Assembly (NCBI RefSeq): GCF_002929805.1
Contig: NZ_PJJM01000104.1
Location: forward strand, 62,001 to 126,000
Direction: 5' to 3'
Source of the DNA: Cryobacterium sp. Y50
GTDB taxonomy: Bacteria > Actinomycetota > Actinomycetes > Actinomycetales > Microbacteriaceae
Length of the DNA: 64,000 nt
Each line of letters begins with the position of its first letter. Within the stretch, counting starts at the first letter, position 1. Under the pieces are notes generated by a model. The model saw only the letters and a program-made list of their open reading frames with translations. It did no database searches and was not told the origin of the DNA. Position numbers and translations under genes: made by a program. Positions 1-7,759 of the stretch are shown here, in pieces.

Positions 1-1016
1 TCGACGGACTCGGTCGCCCGATCGACGGCAAGGGCCCGCTGGTCTCTGACGGTGCCGTATCGCTCGAAAACGACAGCCCCTCGGCCATGCACCGCGCCCG
101 CATCACCACTCCGCTGCACTTGGGAGTGCGCGTTCTTGACACCCTCACCACGGTCGGTCGCGGCCAGCGCATGGGCCTGTTCGCCGGCAGTGGCGTCGGC
201 AAGTCCTCGCTGCTGTCGATGATCGCCCGCGGAACGGATGCCGAAGTTTCAGTCATCGCCCTGGTAGGGGAGCGGGGCCGTGAGGTTCGCGAATTTCTCG
301 AGGATGACCTCGGGGCCGAGGGGCTGGCCCGCTCCATTGTTGTGGTCTCCACGTCTGACGAACCCGCCATGATGCGGATGCGGGCGGCCTTCACCGCCAC
401 CCGCATTGCCGAATCGTTTCGCGCGCGCGGCGCCGACGTCATGCTCATGATGGATTCGCTCACCCGCGTGGCCATGGCCCAGCGCGAAATCGGCTTGTCG
501 GTCGGCGAACCGCCGGCCACGCGCGGTTACCCGCCGTCGACCTTCTCCGTGCTGGCTCGCCTGCTCGAACGCGCCGGCACCGACGAAGTCGGCTCGATCA
601 CGGGCATGTACACCGTGCTCGTCGACGGTGACGACCACAACGAACCCATCGCTGACGCTGCCAGGTCCATTCTCGACGGCCACGTCGTTCTCGACCGTAA
701 ACTCGCCATCACCGGCCATTTTCCCTCCGTCGACGTACTCGGCTCGATCTCGCGCGTGGCGTCGCGGGTGAACTCGCCGGAACAAAACGCCATCGCGACC
801 ACCCTGCGCAAGGTGCTCGCCGCGCGGTCGGGCGCTCAGGACCTGCTCGACGTCGGTGCCTACCGCACCGGCACCAACCCGCTGGTCGACGCTGCCGTCG
901 CGCACGATGCCGCCATTAAGTCGTTCCTGCAGCAGCGGATGGATGACCAGACTCCCTCAGACGCGGCCTGGCAGCAGCTCGCCGGACTCACCAGCAAGCT
1001 GGGTGGCGTGCAATGA
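1..1016 (+). CDS. fliI: FliI flagellar export ATPase (5' end cut off by window edge)
   Basis: Cytoplasmic ATPase that works with the flagellar type III export gate to deliver rod, hook and filament subunits. The reading frame is open from base 3, beginning with the FliI-type segment DGLGRPIDGKGPL, so the N-terminal domain lies outside the window. The Walker A motif GSGVGKSS, a Walker B-like VMLMMDSLTR and the family segment PPATRGYPPS are visible. The C-terminus ends normally. The stop overlaps the fliJ start by 4 nt (ATGA), so translation is probably coupled. F1/V-type ATPase paralogues are excluded by the flagellar context. Function is certain; only the start is missing. Confidence 0.97.
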   Translation, partial: DGLGRPIDGKGPLVSDGAVSLENDSPSAMHRARITTPLHLGVRVLDTLTTVGRGQRMGLFAGSGVGKSSLLSMIARGTDAEVSVIALVGERGREVREFLEDDLGAEGLARSIVVVSTSDEPAMMRMRAAFTATRIAESFRARGADVMLMMDSLTRVAMAQREIGLSVGEPPATRGYPPSTFSVLARLLERAGTDEVGSITGMYTVLVDGDDHNEPIADAARSILDGHVVLDRKLAITGHFPSVDVLGSISRVASRVNSPEQNAIATTLRKVLAARSGAQDLLDVGAYRTGTNPLVDAAVAHDAAIKSFLQQRMDDQTPSDAAWQQLAGLTSKLGGVQ

Positions 1017-1471
1017 TTCGTCATTTTCCGTTGGCGGGCCTGCTCCGCTTGCGCCACCTGCAGCAGGACCAGGCGGCGAGCGACCTTGCCGAAGCGAATG
1101 CGCGAGTAGCCGCGAATGAAGCGCGTCGCGGCCGGGCACGGTCGGCCCTCAGTGCCACGGCGATCACGCCGGACACCGTCGCAGCCATGAACGCCATGGC
1201 CGCCGCACGATCGTCGTCCCGCAGCATGCTGGCCGACCTCGACGCCCTGGGCCGCAACAACGCCGCGTCGCTCGCAGAGGCGCAGGCGGCCTTCGATGCG
1301 GCTCGCGCCGAAGCGATCGCCCTGGAGAAGCTCGAGGTTCGTCACCACGAAACCGCCCGGGCCGAAGACCTTCGCGCCGAACAAATCGTGCTCGATGAAA
1401 TCGCTTCGACGCGTTGGCACCGAGACCGCACCGACACTCCAACCTCGCCCCAGAAAGGTGATTCAGAATGA
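1013..1471 (+). CDS. fliJ: FliJ-like flagellar export coiled-coil protein
   Basis: A 152-residue protein rich in Ala, Arg and Glu with long predicted helices, as expected for FliJ, the stalk-like partner of the FliI ring that couples ATP hydrolysis to the export gate FlhA. FliJ is poorly conserved, so the assignment rests on helical composition, size near the family norm (about 145-150 residues), and position directly after fliI with a 4-nt overlap. Its stop also overlaps the next start by 4 nt. A generic helical chaperone cannot be excluded from sequence alone. Confidence 0.8.
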   Translation: MIRHFPLAGLLRLRHLQQDQAASDLAEANARVAANEARRGRARSALSATAITPDTVAAMNAMAAARSSSRSMLADLDALGRNNAASLAEAQAAFDAARAEAIALEKLEVRHHETARAEDLRAEQIVLDEIASTRWHRDRTDTPTSPQKGDSE

Positions 1472-2142
1472 CCATGATTGCCGCTATGGGACGCATCGAG
1501 CAGATCCAGTCGATGATGCAGCAGCTCGCCTTCGGGCCGCGCGCGGCGACGATCACTGCTGCGGCAGCCACGGCGACCGCCGCAACAGCTTCGGCCGACA
1601 GCTTCGCCGCTTCCATGGCTGCGGCAGTGGGCACGGCCGGCGGGGCATCCGCTGCCGGGACATCTGCTATTGGAGCGACGAGCGGAGCGACCGGAACCAA
1701 CGTCGTCGACGCCGCCAAGAAGTACCTCGGTGTCCCCTACGTCTTCGGTGGTGAGGACGCGAGCGGAATGGACTGCTCCGGCCTCGTGCAAAAGGTATAT
1801 TCCGATGTTGGAATAGCTATGCCCCGACTGGTTTCCGGCCAGATGCAGATAGGCACCGAGGTGGCATCGCTTGCCGAAGCCCTGCCCGGCGACCTCATCG
1901 TCACCGGCGGCGGCGACCACATTCTCATCTACGCCGGCGACAACAAGATTATCCACGCACCATACCCCGGGCGCGACGTGTGCCTGCGGGACGTCTATAT
2001 GTCAGATTCGGAGATCACGACCATTCGTCGCATTATTCCCAGCATCACGGCGGGAACCACGGGCGCTGCCAGCGCAACAGTGCCTACGACAGAAATGTTG
2101 AGCGCCGCCTTCGCTGCCATTGCCAAGGGCGGCGCAGCATGA
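1468..2142 (+). CDS. NlpC/P60 (C40) peptidoglycan hydrolase within the flagellar operon
   Basis: A 224-residue protein with an Ala/Thr-rich N-terminal half (about 1-75) and a C-terminal NlpC/P60 domain (about 80-195). The catalytic Cys lies in MDCSGL, and His residues in DHILIYAG and IIHAP complete the active site. The family cleaves peptide stems of peptidoglycan. There is no Sec signal peptide or lipobox, so export through the flagellar apparatus is a plausible route. It sits between fliJ and fliK with 4-nt overlaps on both sides. By position it could do the rod-penetration job that FlgJ or lytic transglycosylases do in other bacteria; that role is inferred. Confidence 0.85.
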   Translation: MTMIAAMGRIEQIQSMMQQLAFGPRAATITAAAATATAATASADSFAASMAAAVGTAGGASAAGTSAIGATSGATGTNVVDAAKKYLGVPYVFGGEDASGMDCSGLVQKVYSDVGIAMPRLVSGQMQIGTEVASLAEALPGDLIVTGGGDHILIYAGDNKIIHAPYPGRDVCLRDVYMSDSEITTIRRIIPSITAGTTGAASATVPTTEMLSAAFAAIAKGGAA

Positions 2143-3698
2143 GCCTCGCACTGAACCACCTCCGTTCCGGCGGAGCAGTCGGCCTGACCGGCGCCCCCGG
2201 GACGGGCGCTGCCACCGGCACTCCGGCGGCCGGAGCCAACGGTTTCGCCTCGGCCATGGCCGATTCCGTCGCTGACCTCCAGGCCGCTCGCCGTTCAGCC
2301 ACAGCGGATGCTGACCGCGCCCGTTCCGCCCACGAGGCTCACGCCGACGACCGTGCTGCTGCGCGAACCGCCGATCGTGCGAGCGAATCTACCTTTGCAG
2401 GCTCGATCACGTCTTCGGCCAATGATTCGTCGGCCAACGATTCAGTGGCCGCCGACTCAGTGGCTACCGATTCAGCAGCTGCCGACTCAGTCGCCGCCGA
2501 ATCCGCTGTTGACCGGGCCGCCGCCCGAAGCGCGAATGATGAGCAGTCGTCGATCGAGCAGGATCCCAGCTCGACCGAATCGACATCTGCTGTGAAGTCC
2601 GGCGACACCGCAGCCGCTGGCGCTACCCCGATGCAACTCGGCGCTGTCGCTGTGGACAAGTTGGGCTTCGAAACAGCCCACGCTGCCGCCGGAGCGCTCG
2701 GCGCTGCCCTTACCTCCGGTGTGTCGGTGGCCAGTGAAGTCGCCACCAGACCAACTGCTGCCGGTCCCGCCGACGTTGATGCTCTTGACGTCAACACCGC
2801 AGCAACGAGCGCGACCACCGGTGCAGCCGCCGTTAGCGCAGCTTCGAGCCAGGCCGGTGCACTAGCCGCGCTGTCCGCACCCTTGAACGGGTTCGCCGCC
2901 CGCACAGCCTCGACCCCGGCTGCGGCGTCCGTTACCGGCACCGGCACCGACGCATTGGCATTGCCGGGCAGCGCGACCGTTGCCGGCATCGCGCCGACCG
3001 CGCCGACCGCGCCGACCGCGCCGACCGCGCCGGGCGCGCCAGCAGGGTCGGCCGCAGCGCAGACACCGTCCACGGCACCGACGGCCGCTGCAGCCACGAC
3101 CCTGACAGCAATGGCGAACGAAGCCGGTCGCGGCCCGAAGCTCGGCGCCGTGCGCATCGTCACGACGGATGCTCCAGCTTCGTCCCCGACACCCAGCCTG
3201 GCCGCGCCGGCGGTACCAACGGCCAACCTGACGCCGGTCGCGGCACCCGCGCCCGTCGCATCCGCTTTGCCGGTGCCTTTGGCCGCGCAGATTGCCAAGC
3301 CGCTGTTCTCGCTGGCCAATGTGGCACCCGGCCAGCACACGCTGACCATCACAGTGAACCCCGACAACCTCGGCCCGGTCACCGTGCGTGCTCACGTATC
3401 GCTCGACAATATTCGGGTGGAACTGTTTGCTCCCACCGATCTGGCCCGCGAAGCCTTGCGCGCCATCATGCCCGACCTGCGCCGCGACCTGGCCGGCGGG
3501 GGACTGAGCGCACAACTCAATCTTTCGTCACAGAACCAGGCGGGCGATCTGGCGGGAGACTCGGCGGGCACCAAGCAGCCGCGGCCCGAGCAAGCGCCCG
3601 AAAACCTGCTGGCGCGCGAGCGCGACATTGCTAATGGCGAGCAACCCCTTCGCCCCTTCACATTCGGATCCGCGTCGACTATCGACGTAATGGCTTAG
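2139..3698 (+). CDS. fliK: FliK flagellar hook-length control protein
   Basis: A 519-residue protein with a very long low-complexity Ala/Thr/Pro/Ser N-terminal part and a compact C-terminal Flg_hook domain (about 410-485) with the signature ITVNPDNLGPVTVRAHV. FliK is a secreted ruler that stops hook growth and switches export to filament substrates. The ATG at 2139 was chosen because it overlaps the upstream stop as ATGA; the frame stays open further upstream but only antisense-like junk is encoded there. Residues 105-130 show degenerate DSVA/DSAA repeats, and positions 2991-3035 hold five 9-bp units encoding PTA/PGA. The gene is followed closely by flgD. Confidence 0.9.
   Translation: MSLALNHLRSGGAVGLTGAPGTGAATGTPAAGANGFASAMADSVADLQAARRSATADADRARSAHEAHADDRAAARTADRASESTFAGSITSSANDSSANDSVAADSVATDSAAADSVAAESAVDRAAARSANDEQSSIEQDPSSTESTSAVKSGDTAAAGATPMQLGAVAVDKLGFETAHAAAGALGAALTSGVSVASEVATRPTAAGPADVDALDVNTAATSATTGAAAVSAASSQAGALAALSAPLNGFAARTASTPAAASVTGTGTDALALPGSATVAGIAPTAPTAPTAPTAPGAPAGSAAAQTPSTAPTAAAATTLTAMANEAGRGPKLGAVRIVTTDAPASSPTPSLAAPAVPTANLTPVAAPAPVASALPVPLAAQIAKPLFSLANVAPGQHTLTITVNPDNLGPVTVRAHVSLDNIRVELFAPTDLAREALRAIMPDLRRDLAGGGLSAQLNLSSQNQAGDLAGDSAGTKQPRPEQAPENLLARERDIANGEQPLRPFTFGSASTIDVMA
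2991..3035 (+). repeat. 9-bp tandem repeat (x5) inside fliK
   Basis: Four perfect copies of GCGCCGACC followed by one GCGCCGGGC, in frame, encoding Ala-Pro-Thr units in the disordered ruler part of FliK. The repeat is divisible by three, so slippage would change protein length without breaking the frame. Confidence 0.95.
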
Positions 3699-3713
3699 AA
3701 AGAGAGATCAACC

Positions 3714-4139
3714 ATGCCAGTAGACGCAGTAGCCGCCGGGGCCGCCGGGTTGTATTCCGGCGCGACCACCCGCACGCCGAGCCAGTCGATGGACTCGGAG
3801 GTGTTCATGAACTTGCTGGTTACCCAGCTGCAGAACCAGGACCCCTCCTCGCCGATGGACACCAACCAGATGATCGCCCAGACCACCCAGCTGGCGATGA
3901 TGGAGAAAATCACCGAGATGGCCACGGCCAGCCAGGAGAGCTTTTCGCTGCAGATGCGCTCATCCGCTGCCGCGCTCGTCGGCCAAACCGTCACCTACAC
4001 GATGGATGACGGCACCGAGGCGACCGGAATCGCTTCCTCGGTCTCGTTCAAGGACGCAGTTCCGCAGGTCACGATCGGAGGCAAATCGATTGTCCTCGAC
4101 GCCGTCTCCGGTGTGACCACGGCCGCTTCCTCCTCTTAA
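3714..4139 (+). CDS. flgD: FlgD hook-capping/assembly protein
   Basis: A 141-residue scaffold that caps the growing hook. The N-terminal half carries the family block FMNLLVTQLQNQDPSSPMD followed by TNQMIAQTTQLAMMEKI, which is diagnostic for FlgD; the C-terminal part corresponds to the short Tudor-like segment. This is a minimal FlgD, shorter than the roughly 230-residue enterobacterial protein. A purine-rich AGAAAGAGAGA lies just before the ATG. It lies 15 nt after fliK and 55 nt before flgE, the usual hook gene order. Confidence 0.95.
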   Translation: MPVDAVAAGAAGLYSGATTRTPSQSMDSEVFMNLLVTQLQNQDPSSPMDTNQMIAQTTQLAMMEKITEMATASQESFSLQMRSSAAALVGQTVTYTMDDGTEATGIASSVSFKDAVPQVTIGGKSIVLDAVSGVTTAASSS

Positions 4140-4194
4140 CGTCGCGACACCCACACTTTTTACCTTCATTCGCTTTCTTGAAAGGAACATTCTC

Positions 4195-5382
4195 ATGCTT
4201 CGTTCTCTCTACTCCGGCATTTCTGGTCTTCGCTCGCACCAGGCCATGCTCGACGTCACCGGCAACAACATCGCCAACGTCAACACCACAGGCTTTAAAG
4301 CCTCGGCCGCTCAGTTTCAGGACACGCTCTCGCAGCTGACTTCTGGCGCCGGCGCTCCCCAGGGCGAGGTCGGTGGCACCAACCCGGCCCAGATCGGCCT
4401 CGGCGTGCAGGTTGCCGGTATCTCCACCAACTTCTCACAGGGCTCCTCGCAGGCCACCGGCAAGTCCACCGACCTACTGATCTCCGGCGACGGCCTGTTC
4501 ATCACCAAAATGGGCGGCGAAACCCTCTACACCCGCGCCGGTTCCTTCGACTTCGACTCCGCCGGCCGCCTGGTCACGCCCGACGGCGCCATCGTGCAGG
4601 GCTGGGGTGCCAACAACGGCGTTGTTGCCGACGGTGGTCCGACCAGCAATATCACGCTGCCGGTCGGCGCGATCATCGGTGCGACCCCCACGACCACTGC
4701 GGCATTCGGCGGTAACCTGCCCTCCGATGCTGAAGACGGCACGGTCCTGACGCGCGACTTCGAGGTCTTCGATGACCTCGGAGAGTCGAGCACCGTGACG
4801 CTCACGTTCACGCGCGACCTCACGTCGACTCCCGACGGCTGGACCGTTGCCGACAAGGCGAACACCACGTCGACGACGTTGACATCCGGAACAGGTACTG
4901 CCACCGGCACCTTCACGGGGGCCGGCACGTTGACGGTTGGCGGCATTGTCATCGATCTCTCCGAGCTCAAGGGTTTCTCCGGACTCACCAGCGTCTCCGG
5001 CGCTGCGGACGACGGCAACGCCGCCGGAACCCTCAACTCCTACACGCTCAGTGCCGACGGAACACTGGTCGGGCTGTTCAGCAACGGTGAGCAGCTCGCC
5101 ATCGGCCGCATCGCCCTCGCCAACTTCGTCAACCCCGGCGGACTCGAGAAGGCCGGCGGCTCCGCCTACCGCGCCACGTTCAACTCGGGCGAACCTGCCG
5201 TGGGTACCGCTGGCACCAACGGCCTCGGCTCGCTTTCGAGCGGCGCCCTCGAAATGTCGAACGTCGACCTGTCGCAGGAGTTCACCAACCTCATCGTCGC
5301 GCAGCGTGGCTTCCAGGCCAACGCCCGCATCATCACCACCTCCGACGAGGTCCTCCAGGAGCTCACCAACCTGAAGCGCTAA
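4195..5382 (+). CDS. flgE: FlgE flagellar hook protein
   Basis: A 395-residue axial protein that polymerises into the hook. It begins MLRSLYSGISGLRSHQAMLD and continues with the rod/hook motif GNNIANVNTTGFKAS; the C-terminal helix contains SNVDLSQEFTNLIVAQRGFQ and NARIITTSDEVLQEL. The middle (about 170-290) is the variable Thr/Gly-rich surface domain. A strong Shine-Dalgarno (AAAGGA) precedes the ATG. A rho-independent terminator follows, so this may end the first flagellar transcript. Confidence 0.97.
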   Translation: MLRSLYSGISGLRSHQAMLDVTGNNIANVNTTGFKASAAQFQDTLSQLTSGAGAPQGEVGGTNPAQIGLGVQVAGISTNFSQGSSQATGKSTDLLISGDGLFITKMGGETLYTRAGSFDFDSAGRLVTPDGAIVQGWGANNGVVADGGPTSNITLPVGAIIGATPTTTAAFGGNLPSDAEDGTVLTRDFEVFDDLGESSTVTLTFTRDLTSTPDGWTVADKANTTSTTLTSGTGTATGTFTGAGTLTVGGIVIDLSELKGFSGLTSVSGAADDGNAAGTLNSYTLSADGTLVGLFSNGEQLAIGRIALANFVNPGGLEKAGGSAYRATFNSGEPAVGTAGTNGLGSLSSGALEMSNVDLSQEFTNLIVAQRGFQANARIITTSDEVLQELTNLKR

Positions 5383-5400
5383 CCCCGCCTCCGGCGGGCC

Positions 5401-5440
5401 AAAGGGGCACCCTTCAAGTCCGACGGGTGCCCCCTTTCTT
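5401..5440 (+). terminator. Rho-independent terminator after flgE
   Basis: Perfect 9-bp inverted repeat GGGGCACCC / GGGTGCCCC (5404-5412 and 5425-5433), 12-nt loop, followed by CTTTCTTT. It lies 18 nt after the flgE stop. Confidence 0.85.
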
Positions 5441-5457
5441 TCCCCGCCCTCAGCCTC

Positions 5458-5511
5458 AGTGGACAACTTCGGGTGGTTCCGGACCGCCCGCACCCCACAA
5501 AGTTGTCCACT
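5458..5511. repeat. Long palindrome upstream of the DUF559 gene (copy 1)
   Basis: Perfect 12-bp inverted repeat AGTGGACAACTT (5458-5469) and AAGTTGTCCACT (5500-5511) around a 30-nt centre that continues with imperfect GGGTG/CACCC pairing. A related palindrome ends the gene at 6491-6546, so the pair brackets one reading frame. The layout resembles REP-like or end sequences of a small mobile unit. Confidence 0.85.
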
Positions 5512-5551
5512 CACCCCAAGCCTGTGCATAACCTCAACGGGCGAGCACGGA

Positions 5552-6496
5552 ATGCGTCATCCTCTTGTCGTGACCGAACGCCGCAACCTCCCGCCGCACC
5601 TGCAAACCCACCCCTTTACCGTGGCTCGCGGCACGGAAAACGGGCTGTCCACCGGGCGCATGCGCGCCAGCGACCTGGCCCGCCCATTCTGGGGCGTGCG
5701 CATACCGGCATCCGTTTCGCTGAGCGTGCGCACCCGGTGCTCCGTCCTCGCCACACGTATGCCGGTGGGCAGCTTCTTCAGTCACGACACGGCAGCCCTG
5801 CTGCTGGGTGCACCGCTGCCGCTCCATCGCTCCGGCGTTTCCACTTCCCTGCACGTGGGTGTTCCCCTGCCCGGCCGCGCCCTGCGGCTGAATGGCGTCA
5901 CCGGACACTCCTTGGCCGTGCACGACACCGATCTGATCGACTGGTTCGGCCTCAGCATCACGAGTCCGGCACGCACTTGGTGCGATATCGCTAACACCCT
6001 GAACCTGCGCCAGCTGGTCGCGGTGGGCGACTTTCTGGTCCACTGGGAATCATCCCTGGCCACCTTCGACGAGCTCGCCCGCGCCGTCGACGGCCATCGG
6101 CGCGGAAAGCTGCTCCTGCACAAGGCTCTCCTGCTGCTGAGCGACCGCGCCGAATCCTCGCCGGAGTCTGAGCTGCGGGTCGTCGTGGTGACGAACGGTC
6201 TGCCGCACCCACTCGTCAATGAGAACGTCTTCTCCGCCTCCGGACGGTTTCTGGCGCGCGCGGACCTGTACTTCAAGGACTACGGCGAGCTCCTCGAGTA
6301 TGAGGGCGACCAGCACCGAACCGACCAGCTGCAGTGGCGCCGAGATCTCACCCGCACTGCCGAGCTGGAGTCCGAGGGACTGCACGTCACCCGGGTCAAT
6401 GCCGAGGACCTGCGACACGAGGCTGCGCTCGTGGCGCGGATCGCCCGCAACCTGCAGCGTCGCGGGTGGCTCGGGTCTGCCCGGCCCGTTCAGTAG
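5552..6496 (+). CDS. DUF559 / Vsr-like endonuclease-fold protein, palindrome-flanked
   Basis: A 314-residue protein. The N-terminal part (about 30-150) resembles the AbiEi-type antitoxin/winged-helix proteins common next to DUF559 in actinobacteria. The C-terminal part (about 203-295) is a PD-(D/E)XK Vsr-like fold with candidate catalytic residues E207 (ESELR), D238 (ARADLY) and E249/E251 (LLEYEGD), then HRTDQLQWRRD. The ATG at 5552 is preferred; the frame runs upstream into the palindrome and a GTG there is an unlikely start. The TAG stop lies inside the second palindrome. Biological role unknown; it is not a flagellar gene and interrupts the cluster. Confidence 0.8.
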   Translation: MRHPLVVTERRNLPPHLQTHPFTVARGTENGLSTGRMRASDLARPFWGVRIPASVSLSVRTRCSVLATRMPVGSFFSHDTAALLLGAPLPLHRSGVSTSLHVGVPLPGRALRLNGVTGHSLAVHDTDLIDWFGLSITSPARTWCDIANTLNLRQLVAVGDFLVHWESSLATFDELARAVDGHRRGKLLLHKALLLLSDRAESSPESELRVVVVTNGLPHPLVNENVFSASGRFLARADLYFKDYGELLEYEGDQHRTDQLQWRRDLTRTAELESEGLHVTRVNAEDLRHEAALVARIARNLQRRGWLGSARPVQ

Positions 6497-6546
6497 ACAA
6501 CTTCGGCGGGTGATCGGGGGCGCGCACCCACCGAAGTTGTCCGCTG
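6491..6546. repeat. Long palindrome overlapping the DUF559 stop codon (copy 2)
   Basis: Two 22-bp arms (6491-6512 and 6525-6546) match as inverted repeats with 3 mismatches around a 12-nt centre; the core AGACAACTTCGG pairs with CCGAAGTTGTCC. The core is the same as in the copy at 5458-5511. The stop codon of the nuclease gene is within the left arm. Nothing else is recognised from 6547 to the flbD ribosome-binding site. Confidence 0.85.
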
Positions 6547-6656
6547 AACTGATGCGGCTGGATCCGGGCACCTAAGCGACCTAACGCCAGTCGCGCAATG
6601 ACCGACAGTAGCGGTTGACACCTCGTCTGGGGGTGCCAAAAACCAGGGAAGAGCTC

Positions 6657-6890
6657 ATGATCGTACTCACGCGGCTGAATGAAAGCCACTTTGCGATCAA
6701 TCCCGACCTGATCGAACGCATCCACGCCAACCCGGACACGACGCTCGTCATGGTTGATGGTGCCAACTTCATCGTGACCGAATCCATGGACGAAGTCATC
6801 GAAAAGATCGCGAGCTATCGGGCTCACGTCATTGCCCTCGCCTATGACCCGACGGCCAGTGACCTGCCGCGGGGCCCACGGGCCATCTAG
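6657..6890 (+). CDS. flbD: FlbD-family flagellar protein
   Basis: A 77-residue protein, the usual FlbD (SwrD-like) size, with the family start MIVLTRLN and the segment NPDLIERIHANPDTTLVMVDG. In Bacillus the homologue SwrD increases flagellar motor power, and the gene typically sits between flgE and motA. The ATG at 6657 has GGGAAGAG upstream and matches the conserved N-terminus; the frame extends a little further upstream without similarity. The stop TAG overlaps the motA GTG by one base. Confidence 0.93.
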   Translation: MIVLTRLNESHFAINPDLIERIHANPDTTLVMVDGANFIVTESMDEVIEKIASYRAHVIALAYDPTASDLPRGPRAI

Positions 6891-7759
6891 TGGATCCCGC
6901 AACACTGATCGGTATCGCGCTGGCCTTCGGCTCGCTCGTTGCCATGATCACCCTCGAGCACGCGTCGGTGATGTCCATTCTTCTTCCCGCCCCGATGATC
7001 CTTGTCTTCGGAGCGACCATCGCCGTCGGTATCGCCGGCGGAACAGTGCGAGACAGCATCACCGCATTCAAGGCTCTCCCCGGAGCGTTTCGAGGCAAGA
7101 CCACACCGCCGGTGCAGGTTATCGACCAGGTGGTCGGCATCGCCGAGACCGCCCGCAAATCGGGCCTGCTAGCCCTCGAGCAGGAAGCCGACAACGTGTC
7201 GGACCCGTTTCTGCGCGGCGCCCTGCAGAGCATTGCCGATGGCACCGACGGTGACGAGCTGCGCATGCAGCTCGAAGACGAAATCGCCACCAAGGCTAGA
7301 TCGGGGCGAAGCGCCTCGAAGTTCTTTACGAGCCTCGGCGGCTACGCCCCGACCGTCGGCATCGTCGGTACCGTCGTGTCGCTGACTCACGTGCTGGAGA
7401 ACCTGTCCACCCCCGAGACCCTCGGACCAATGATCGCCACCGCGTTCGTCGCCACCCTGTGGGGCCTGCTCTCGGCCAACTTTCTCTGGCTTCCCATTGG
7501 CGCGCGGTTGCGCCGCCTGTCGGACATTGAAATCGACCGCCTCACGCTCCTGATGGAGGGAGTTCTCGCCGTGCAAGCCGGCAGTCAGCCGCGTCTGCTC
7601 GGCGAACGCCTGCGTGCCATGGTTCCGCTCGAAGACCTGCCCAAGGGTGAGGCGAAGGCGAAAGCTGCTGGAGCGGCGGGCGAGGTGCCCGCCAGCAAAA
7701 TCAAAACGAAGTCCAAGGGCAAGAAGTCCGCGGCTGAAGACAACGCCGAAGCAGCATGA
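6890..7759 (+). CDS. motA: MotA flagellar stator protein
   Basis: A 289-residue inner-membrane stator subunit that, with MotB, forms the proton channel that drives rotation. Membrane segments lie near residues 2-20 and 24-45, and two more in the GGYAPTVGIVGTVVSLTHVL and ATAFVATLWGLLSANF regions. The cytoplasmic loop carries the charged stretch that contacts FliG. The tail (about 245-289) is Lys/Ala-rich. The start is GTG with a TAGTG overlap on flbD, and the stop overlaps motB by 4 nt. Confidence 0.97.
   Translation: MDPATLIGIALAFGSLVAMITLEHASVMSILLPAPMILVFGATIAVGIAGGTVRDSITAFKALPGAFRGKTTPPVQVIDQVVGIAETARKSGLLALEQEADNVSDPFLRGALQSIADGTDGDELRMQLEDEIATKARSGRSASKFFTSLGGYAPTVGIVGTVVSLTHVLENLSTPETLGPMIATAFVATLWGLLSANFLWLPIGARLRRLSDIEIDRLTLLMEGVLAVQAGSQPRLLGERLRAMVPLEDLPKGEAKAKAAGAAGEVPASKIKTKSKGKKSAAEDNAEAA

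Noticed and set aside
4474-5529. A long - strand open frame across flgE
   Set aside because: Antisense shadow of a high-GC gene; the + strand encodes clear FlgE motifs at both ends.
5459-5551. A GTG start at 5459 giving the DUF559 protein 31 more residues
   Set aside because: That start lies inside the palindrome and the extra residues show no family similarity; ATG 5552 fits better.
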